From positions 1-11,049 of the forward strand of contig DKVC01000129.1 in NCBI GenBank assembly GCA_002490995.1: DNA of 11,049 nt. Reading direction: 5' to 3'. Positions 6,169 to 11,049 of the stretch are shown one piece after another (the first letter of the stretch is position 1; each line of letters opens with the position of its first letter). The notes beneath the pieces are model-generated. The model was not told the origin of the DNA, did no database searches, and was given only the letters and a program-made list of their open reading frames with translations. The DNA comes from Lachnospiraceae bacterium UBA7188 (GTDB lineage Bacteria > Bacillota > Clostridia > Lachnospirales > Lachnospiraceae). The translations under genes were made by a program, and so were the position numbers.

Positions 6169-6284
6169 AAATAACCTACGCAATTTTCTTTTGATTACAG
6201 GGTTCGTGAAGCGGTTCCTGTAATATGTTTAGAGTCAATCTGATAAAATCTGTAAATTCTGCAACAGACTTGCGTAGGTTATTT
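6169..6284. repeat. 116-bp segment bounded by perfect 15-bp inverted repeats
   Basis: AAATAACCTACGCAA (6169-6183) is exactly reverse-complemented at 6270-6284. Nested inside is a second perfect pair, ATTACAGG/CCTGTAAT (6194-6201 and 6217-6224). No target-site duplication is evident in the flanks and the interior codes for nothing I recognise. It may be a small non-autonomous inverted-repeat element (MITE-like), or a long stem in the kduI leader RNA, since it lies between the probable operator and the kduI start. The rest of the 6016-6604 spacer holds repeat copy B, the palindrome at 6395-6408 and a plus-strand promoter. Confidence 0.6.
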
Positions 6285-6394
6285 GAAGGCATTTCCTTGC
6301 GCTAAGAGAAACAGGAAAATTTCTCCAGGTTATTCCGTTCAAACCGTTTAAACGAATCTCAATGACCATTTTTTCATATATAGGCCATTCCATT

Positions 6395-6408
6395 TGTAAG
6401 CGCTTACA
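6395..6408. promoter_or_regulatory. Perfect 14-bp LacI/CcpA-type operator (cre-like)
   Basis: TGTAAGCGCTTACA is a perfect palindrome with the central CG of LacI-family operators and fits the cre consensus TGNAARCGYTWNCA. It lies in the divergent spacer between kduI (minus) and the P-loop kinase (plus). On the minus strand a TAAAAT -10-like hexamer is immediately upstream. A second palindrome, TGGAAAGCTTTTCCA, lies at 6422-6436, and CGTTTAAACG at 6345-6354. Carbon catabolite repression of the uronate cluster by CcpA is the simplest reading; a pathway-specific LacI regulator is the alternative. Confidence 0.7.
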
Positions 6409-6517
6409 TTTTAACATAATCTGGAAAGCTTTTCCATAAATTTTCTCTTAAATTTTGTTTGTGGTTATAGTATACCCGAAAAAAATCTCAAAGTCTATTC
6501 AAATATGTCTCAAAACC

Positions 6518-6546
6518 TTGCAAATTTTGAACTTTTGCTGTATGAT
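6518..6546 (+). promoter_or_regulatory. Sigma-A-type promoter for the P-loop kinase
   Basis: TTGCAA (6518-6523) and TATGAT (6541-6546) are separated by exactly 17 bases. The implied start near 6553 leaves a leader of about 50 bases to the ATG at 6605. The operator-like palindrome at 6395 is more than 100 bases upstream, so it more likely acts on kduI. Confidence 0.6.
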
Positions 6547-6604
6547 CAGATTCAGACAGCACCATCATCGAAACCAAAGAATCGAAAAACAACAGGAGAA
6601 AATC

Positions 6605-7123
6605 ATGTCATCTTTAGTCATCCTGCGCGGGAATTCCGGAAGCGGAAAATCAAGCGTGGCAAAATCTCTGCAGAGAAAACTTGGAAGAAATACCCTTGTC
6701 ATCCCCCAGGATACCGTCCGGCGGGAGATGCTGTGGGCACACGACGGCCGGGACACCCCTGCCCTGCCTTTATTGATTACCCTCCTGGAATACGGAAATG
6801 CCCACTGCAACTATGTTATTCTGGAGGGCATCCTGTACGCAGACTGGTACAGGCCGCTTTTTGAATCCGCAACAGATCTTTTCGGAGACAGGATTTTTGC
6901 GTATTATTATGACCTGCCCTTTGAGGAAACATTAAAACGCCATGAAACGAAAAAAGAGAAATTTGAATTCGGTGAGGCGCAAATGCGCAGCTGGTGGCGT
7001 GAAAAGGATCTGCTCGACATCATCCCTGAAAAGATATTCCGGCAGGATGTTTCCCTGGAAAGCGCTGTGGAGTTTATTTTCCATGATATATCGGCAGCGG
7101 ATTCAAATGGCCTGTCCGGATAA
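6605..7123 (+). CDS. Small P-loop nucleoside/zeta-toxin-like kinase, AAA_33 type
   Basis: This is a 172-residue single-domain protein with a strong Walker A, GNSGSGKSS, at residues 9-17, directly after the first beta strand (SSLVILR). The sequence continues with IPQDTVRREML, the layout of small phosphotransferases such as AAA_33, chloramphenicol phosphotransferase-like or zeta-toxin-like kinases. YVILEG follows as a probable Walker B strand, and ETLKRHETK, ending in MRSWWREKDLL, looks like an arginine-rich lid. The substrate is unknown. The start ATG 6605 is chosen over the longer upstream reading because AGGAGA precedes it by about 7 bases and homology to the fold starts there. It has its own promoter at 6518-6546. 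No antitoxin-like partner is adjacent, which argues against a toxin role. Confidence 0.75.
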   Translation: MSSLVILRGNSGSGKSSVAKSLQRKLGRNTLVIPQDTVRREMLWAHDGRDTPALPLLITLLEYGNAHCNYVILEGILYADWYRPLFESATDLFGDRIFAYYYDLPFEETLKRHETKKEKFEFGEAQMRSWWREKDLLDIIPEKIFRQDVSLESAVEFIFHDISAADSNGLSG

Positions 7124-7256
7124 AACGAATCAAATCCCAGGTAATCAGGATCATTATTTTGACAGCCATACGCCAAACCGTATCCCCCTGCGGGTTTGTG
7201 TGCATCCACAGTAAATTATACTTTCTGCGAATTATATCGAAAGGAGCCTCCTGACC

Positions 7257-8114
7257 ATGGAAGAAGTCAATTCCTGTAAAACCGCCATCGAAAATTGCGA
7301 GCGCACCAAAACCTTTTCCATCGCTCACCTCTATAAAGAGGAAAAAGCCATGGACATGCATATCCATGACTGTTACGAATTATATTACTCCATCTCCGGC
7401 GGAAAGCAATTCCTGATTGACAATCGCTTTTATCCCATTTCTCCCGGGGACCTGTTTATCATCAACCAGTACGAGAGCCACAAGCTGACCCAGATTGACA
7501 ACAGCGTCCATGAACGGATCGTGCTGTCCATCTACCCGGATTTCGTCAAGCGGATCTCCACACCTGACACCAATCTGGATTATTGCTTTTCCAACAGGGA
7601 CAGCCGCTTTCAGCACAAGGTTTCCCTGGACAAGGCACAGCAGAAGCGTTTCCTCTACTATATCAGTAAAATGACCTCTGCCAGGGGCTACGCACATGAC
7701 ATTGTGGAGCAGGCTGCCTTCATGGAACTGCTGGTGATGATCAATGCCCTCTCCAATGCCAATGCCGCTGAAAACAGTGTAAGCGATTACAAATACAGTC
7801 AGCAGGTGGATGATATCCTCGCCTATATCAATCAAAATATCGGTCAAAATATTACGGTAGAACAGCTGGCTGCGAATTTTTTCCTGAGCGAATCCTATAT
7901 CTGCCGGATTTTCAAGCAGGCCACCGGAACCACCATCAACAAATACATCACAGCCCGACGCATCAGCATCGCAAAAGCGCACCTCAATGACGGTGACAGC
8001 GTAGGCGTTGCTTTCGAAAAGAGCGGGTTCGGAGACTACAGCAGCTTCTTCAAGGCATTCACCAGGGCTGTGGGGGTATCTCCAAAAAAGTACGCAAACT
8101 TAAGTGTCAGCTGA
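7257..8114 (+). CDS. AraC-family transcriptional regulator with N-terminal cupin
   Basis: This is a 285-residue one-component regulator. The N-terminal part carries a cupin-like sensing region (about 33-80), including MHIHDCYELYYSISGG and a PGDLFIINQYESHK segment. The C-terminal 100 residues form the paired AraC helix-turn-helix: ITVEQLAANFFLSESYICRIF for the first and VAFEKSGFGDYSSFFKAFTR for the second, ending in the conserved GVSPKKY. The start ATG 7257 has AAAGGAG about 10 bases upstream. The 133-bp gap from the kinase holds a possible weak promoter (TTTGTG, 16 bases, TATACT near 7196-7223), so the two genes may or may not be co-transcribed. The nearest sugar-catabolic target is the divergent uronate cluster. 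Regulation of that cluster by this protein is inference. No transporter or lyase gene is next to it. Confidence 0.92.
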   Translation: MEEVNSCKTAIENCERTKTFSIAHLYKEEKAMDMHIHDCYELYYSISGGKQFLIDNRFYPISPGDLFIINQYESHKLTQIDNSVHERIVLSIYPDFVKRISTPDTNLDYCFSNRDSRFQHKVSLDKAQQKRFLYYISKMTSARGYAHDIVEQAAFMELLVMINALSNANAAENSVSDYKYSQQVDDILAYINQNIGQNITVEQLAANFFLSESYICRIFKQATGTTINKYITARRISIAKAHLNDGDSVGVAFEKSGFGDYSSFFKAFTRAVGVSPKKYANLSVS

Positions 8115-8284
8115 AAGAATGCAGACAAAAGGGCTTTTTTCTGAAAATCATGCCTTATTTCTCTACTTAATCACAAACCTTCCGTAAACTGCAACGAAGC
8201 CACCATCACTACAGTGGCTTTAAGACCGCCAGCCATTATGCTCACTTTAGACAGATAAGTCAATTCTGGCGGACTTGAGTATCA
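8115..8284. other. Convergent spacer with two inverted repeats
   Basis: The gap between the AraC gene and the convergent HAD gene contains AAGCCAC/GTGGCTT (8197-8203 and 8214-8220). It also contains an 11-base pair with one mismatch, AAGACCGCCAG (8222-8232) and CTGGCGGACTT (8266-8276). Neither is followed by a proper U run on either strand. A weak A/T-rich hairpin followed by few U (8119-8141) is all that resembles an AraC terminator. The symmetrical layout may serve as a bidirectional transcription end or be a repeat remnant. Confidence 0.45.
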
Positions 8285-8893
8285 TTATTCCAGGATTTTG
8301 AAAATTCCCAGCAATTCTCCCAACTCACGGAAACTGCGAGCCGTTTTCCCTTCATATTCTACATTTCTGCTGTTAAACAATATGGTATCCATCCCCACAT
8401 CCCGGGCCGCTACCAGATTTTTCCTTCTGTCATCAATGTAAACACAGTCCTCCGCTTCCACGTCCAGCTGCTGCCGGGTAAGCTCAAATACATACTTGTC
8501 AGGCTTCTTCCTTTTCAGATCCCCACTGATATTGATGACATCAAAATACGGATTGAGACCGAATTTTTCCCGTATGTAACGGCTCCATCTGCTGGAATCG
8601 TTAGACAGAATCGCCAGCTTACACTGCTTTCCCGCCTCAGCCGCAAACTCATAAAAGCCCCCGTTTACCTCCAGGGTATCCAGAAATTCCTTTTCCTAAT
8701 CCTCCAGATCCCCCCGAAAACCCAGCTGCCGCCAGACCTCCAGCGAAGAGATTTCTCCCAGATCTGCCCGGTTCCAGAAAGCATAGATCTCTTTCTCCGT
8801 CCTCTCCGGAAAAAACTGCCGTACATAAGAATAAAACTCGTCCCCTGTCTGCTTTAAGATAACTCCAAACATATCCAAAATAACCGCTTTCAT
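8285..8893 (-). pseudogene. HAD-superfamily phosphatase interrupted by one in-frame TAG
   Basis: From ATG 8893 the frame reads 65 residues (MKAVILDMFGVIL...WRQLGFRGDLED), meets TAG at 8696-8698, and then continues open in the same frame to TAA at 8285. The total is about 202 codons, the normal size for a HAD subfamily IA protein. All HAD landmarks are in frame across the stop: motif I LDMFGVIL (nucleophile Asp), then LSNDSS (motif II Ser), KRKKPDKYVFE (motif III Lys) and CVYIDDRRKN (motif IV). Motif I has D-x-x-G-V rather than DxD, as in YihX-like phosphatases. Nothing else is damaged. A single CAG-to-TAG change would explain it, so the loss is recent or is a sequencing error. GGGAG lies about 5 bases before the start. 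The substrate is unknown. Confidence 0.85.
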
Positions 8894-9209
8894 GCTTCTC
8901 CCTTTCTGTTATCCGTTTTGCAAAACCCTGCTGCATCAATACATGCAAAGGTAATTTCATCCCGGCATAGCCTAATTCCCTCTGGAGCACTTTTCCGCGT
9001 CGATTGCCAGCACAAGCATAAGTACCGCCTGGGCATCCTGAACTTCTGCACATCTTTATTTTTCCTTCTACAGCCTCCATTTTCAGCACGTGGAGAAAAA
9101 CAATCCCCATACCCGCATTTTCACCCCCGCAGCCCCGTACAATCGGAAAGCATCAGATTCAGGGCAGTATCAGCATCGCCAAAGCGCACCTTTATTTGGA
9201 GGCATTTTC
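8894..9209. other. Gap of about 316 bp with no recognised gene
   Basis: I see no convincing gene. On the minus strand a frame without a clear start stays open from about 9115 and ends in a TGA overlapping the HAD ATG (ATGA), but its translation matches no family I know. At 9169-9191 the plus strand carries a 23-base stretch differing at one base from the AraC gene (7961-7983 region, encoding SIAKAHL). It could be a scrap of a second AraC-type gene or chance. This may be a decayed region between the HAD gene and the ATPase pair. Confidence 0.4.
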
Positions 9210-9611
9210 TTACCGCCTTGACAGGCATTGATCCAGAACATTCACGATGTTGCTTGTATGTACCTTTTCCGTATTGCAGGTCAATTTATCCAAATCCATC
9301 TCTTCTATTTTTCTCTTTCTTTTGAATGCAGCCGCTTCCTGCACCTTTGCGGAATCGGAAATTCTTCTGCCCAGATATACATCTTCCACATCATGGCAGA
9401 ACCATATCAAATCATAGCCTCCCTCTCTACAATATCGCCTGATTTCGTCAAATTCCCTTTTATGCTCAATGTCCTTTTCATATCCGTCCGTATCAATGCA
9501 GTATATGACCCTGGTCTCCCCTATGGTAAAGGCCCTGGTCAATCCGGCGATTTCCTTCTGTACATCCCTTGCCCTGTATCTTGTCTTAGTTGAATTGCCA
9601 TATCCCCTCAC
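9210..9611 (-). CDS. Small RloB/AbiLii-like protein, partner of the upstream ATPase
   Basis: The protein has 133 residues. The core VIYCIDTDGYEKD (35-47) gives a beta strand ending in a DxD pair (D40, D42). YDLIWFCHDVEDVYLG (66-81) follows, a layout like the C-terminal half of RloB/Toprim-like proteins, where an acidic DxD is followed by a strand and a conserved F-E-W-L segment. RloB proteins are usually nearer 200 residues, and the N-terminal acidic strand seen in Toprim folds is missing here. The start is a GTG at 9611 overlapping the ATPase stop (GTGA), and the frame upstream offers no ATG, so translation is probably coupled. Known systems such as AbiL (AbiLi ATPase with AbiLii) pair these families for phage-induced abortive infection. 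The assignment here is by resemblance only. Confidence 0.5.
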   Translation of the reverse strand: MRGYGNSTKTRYRARDVQKEIAGLTRAFTIGETRVIYCIDTDGYEKDIEHKREFDEIRRYCREGGYDLIWFCHDVEDVYLGRRISDSAKVQEAAAFKRKRKIEEMDLDKLTCNTEKVHTSNIVNVLDQCLSRR

Positions 9612-10948
9612 TCCCCGAAGATTCCCACAAAGTCTGTCGCATCTATGTTGAATGGCGAATCTTCTATCATTCCGTTTTTATAACAATTCTCTGGTGAGGC
9701 ATTTCCCCGGGATGTCCATGGAACCAGATGGTTATCGCTTGAAAGAAAATCTATGGAATTCCTGTTCTCTTTCAAAACCGTCATCGGATCCAGATTGTGT
9801 GTGGTGAAGCACAGCTGCCCTTTTCCATAGTACATAAAATATTCAATCAGCCTGCACAGATAAACATCGTTCAGATTCGCATCCATTTCGTCCACAAAGA
9901 CAATTCCCATTTTGCTTGCCACCGCAAAGCAGTCGAAAAGCCTGATCAGCTTTTTAATTCCGGTGCTCTCAAACTCCTTATTGATGGCATAATCCCCATA
10001 ATCTAAATTCAGTTCGCACACATATGTTTCGCCGTTTTCCTTTGCATCTATCTCTATCGTCACCAAATCTGACTTAAACAGTTTGATGAATTGTGTCAAT
10101 TGCGCAACCTTTTCTTTGTACTTGTCAAAATATTCCTTGCTAACAACTTTATCATTGATGTTGGAAAATAAATCCAACTTATTACCATTTGCAAAAATTT
10201 CCTCTACCAACGCCTGCTCGTCCGCCCCGCCTTCTTTTAGACTCTTTTGCAAAAAATACAATTCATGCTGGTCTTCCTCTCCGATGTATACTTTCAACGT
10301 CAAGGCAAACACAGAACACATCAACAATTCAAAAAAAATGCCGCCTTCTTCAGCGTCCTTGTTAATGGAAAAACCATCCTCTTTTGAATTTATGAGGTAT
10401 ATATACACGAGAGAGTATGAGGACAATAAATTAATTGATTTATTTTTAATCCATTTCTTTTTGCTGCCCGTGCAATTTACCTCTGTCAGTTCTCCAGCCT
10501 CGCATTTAAAGATAACCTTATAGTTATGATTGGCATAGTTACCATTTTTCATTTCCAACGCTTCCTGCTGAATCTCATACAGGCCATTTTTGCCTTTTCC
10601 CAGCTGAAATGAATAACGATAAACGATTCTTATATCTTCCAATTCTGTAAGAAACTCACAGGCAAAACGGAACTTACGTGTCCTTTTGTTTATAATTTCA
10701 TCCAGGAATCTCTGCGTCTTTGACTCCTTCAGGTAATTGTCATGAAGCATCAAATCCTGAAAAATCTTCACCGCAGTTATCAGCGCTGATTTTCCGGAAC
10801 CGTTTTCACCATAAATAGCCTTAATCCTGTATTTTTCTGGATCAAAGTCTCTATCAATCGTTTTTTTATAAAAATTTAGCTGCACCTCTTCTTCAATGCA
10901 CTTAATCCCAGAAATGCTCATATTCAGCAGATAAAACATGTTCTCCAT
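9608..10948 (-). CDS. AAA15/AAA21-type ABC ATPase, AbiLi/RloA-like
   Basis: The 446-residue ATPase has the split ABC layout of RecF/OLD-like defence ATPases. Walker A GENGSGKS is at 47-54, and a long middle region (about 60-320) is probably helical. A signature-like ESTGIKKL follows at 327-334. Walker B GIVFVDEMD is at 348-356 with E354 as the likely catalytic base, and the switch histidine is in FTTHN (H384). No nuclease domain is fused; effector function probably lies in the overlapping downstream gene (4-base overlap). ATG 10948 has GGAGG about 12 bases upstream; ATG 10939 is a possible alternative. The 101 bp upstream is very AT-rich and contains TATAAT-like sequence, but its -35 region runs off the window. 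The gene looks more AT-rich than the uronate cluster, consistent with separate acquisition. Confidence 0.85.
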   Translation of the reverse strand: MENMFYLLNMSISGIKCIEEEVQLNFYKKTIDRDFDPEKYRIKAIYGENGSGKSALITAVKIFQDLMLHDNYLKESKTQRFLDEIINKRTRKFRFACEFLTELEDIRIVYRYSFQLGKGKNGLYEIQQEALEMKNGNYANHNYKVIFKCEAGELTEVNCTGSKKKWIKNKSINLLSSYSLVYIYLINSKEDGFSINKDAEEGGIFFELLMCSVFALTLKVYIGEEDQHELYFLQKSLKEGGADEQALVEEIFANGNKLDLFSNINDKVVSKEYFDKYKEKVAQLTQFIKLFKSDLVTIEIDAKENGETYVCELNLDYGDYAINKEFESTGIKKLIRLFDCFAVASKMGIVFVDEMDANLNDVYLCRLIEYFMYYGKGQLCFTTHNLDPMTVLKENRNSIDFLSSDNHLVPWTSRGNASPENCYKNGMIEDSPFNIDATDFVGIFGE

Positions 10949-11049
10949 CCTTCACGATCCCTCCCTTTTCTATTATGTGCATTTTCCCATAAAATATTAC
11001 AAAATGTATTTTTCTTATATTATTATAATATTCTCTTCCCCAAAAAACA

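Noticed and set aside
7240..7252. AGGAGCCTCCT palindrome over the AraC ribosome-binding site
   Set aside because: The 1-base centre leaves no room for a hairpin loop, so sequestering of the site is not supported.
8696..8698. TAG as a recoded (pyrrolysine or readthrough) codon
   Set aside because: No pyrrolysine genes or readthrough context are visible, and HAD phosphatases are not known to use it; a simple nonsense change explains the site.
8649..9110. 153-codon minus-strand open frame overlapping the start of the HAD gene
   Set aside because: Its second half is an out-of-frame reading of the HAD gene with glycine-rich nonsense, and its first half matches nothing I recognise.
1..11049. CRISPR arrays, tRNA or rRNA genes, and insertion-sequence transposases
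   Set aside because: No regularly spaced identical repeats, cloverleaf-like genes, rRNA stretches or transposase motifs were seen on either strand.

Overview
The window looks like a chromosomal segment of a gut-type Firmicute, most likely a member of the Lachnospiraceae (class Clostridia). The evidence is clear Gram-positive ribosome-binding sites, a palindromic catabolite-repression-like site, and a uronate gene set of the kind found in Clostridia and streptococci. The assignment rests on gene content and style, not on a marker gene.

The left two thirds (484-6015, all on the minus strand) is a catabolic cluster for unsaturated uronates released by pectin or glycosaminoglycan lyases. In transcription order it reads kduI, a GNAT acetyltransferase, a KduD/DhuD-type dehydrogenase, a 448-bp structured spacer, an RpiB/LacAB-family isomerase of probable DhuI type, a KDPG aldolase with an extra C-terminal VOC-like domain, kdgK, and a Rho-independent terminator at 344-377. 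Together these convert 5-keto-4-deoxyuronate to 2,5-diketo-3-deoxygluconate, KDG, KDPG, and finally pyruvate plus glyceraldehyde 3-phosphate. Two unrelated isomerase families for the same first step sit in one cluster. Most spacers between these genes carry hairpins or short repeats.

Upstream of kduI, the 6016-6604 spacer holds a perfect 14-bp LacI/CcpA-type palindrome, a 15-bp inverted repeat pair bounding 116 bp, and a good plus-strand promoter. That promoter drives a small P-loop kinase (6605-7123), followed by an AraC-type regulator with an N-terminal cupin (7257-8114), which is a candidate regulator of the cluster. A HAD-family phosphatase gene converges on it (8285-8893, minus). That gene is intact except for one in-frame TAG, so it is probably a fresh pseudogene.

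The right end (9210-10948, minus) is an overlapping pair: an AAA15/AAA21-type ATPase and a small RloB/AbiLii-like protein, resembling anti-phage abortive-infection modules. The left edge (1-177, minus) is the start of another P-loop ATPase of the same broad class. By eye these ATPase genes are more AT-rich than the uronate cluster, so the catabolic genes appear to lie between defence-like or accessory genes.
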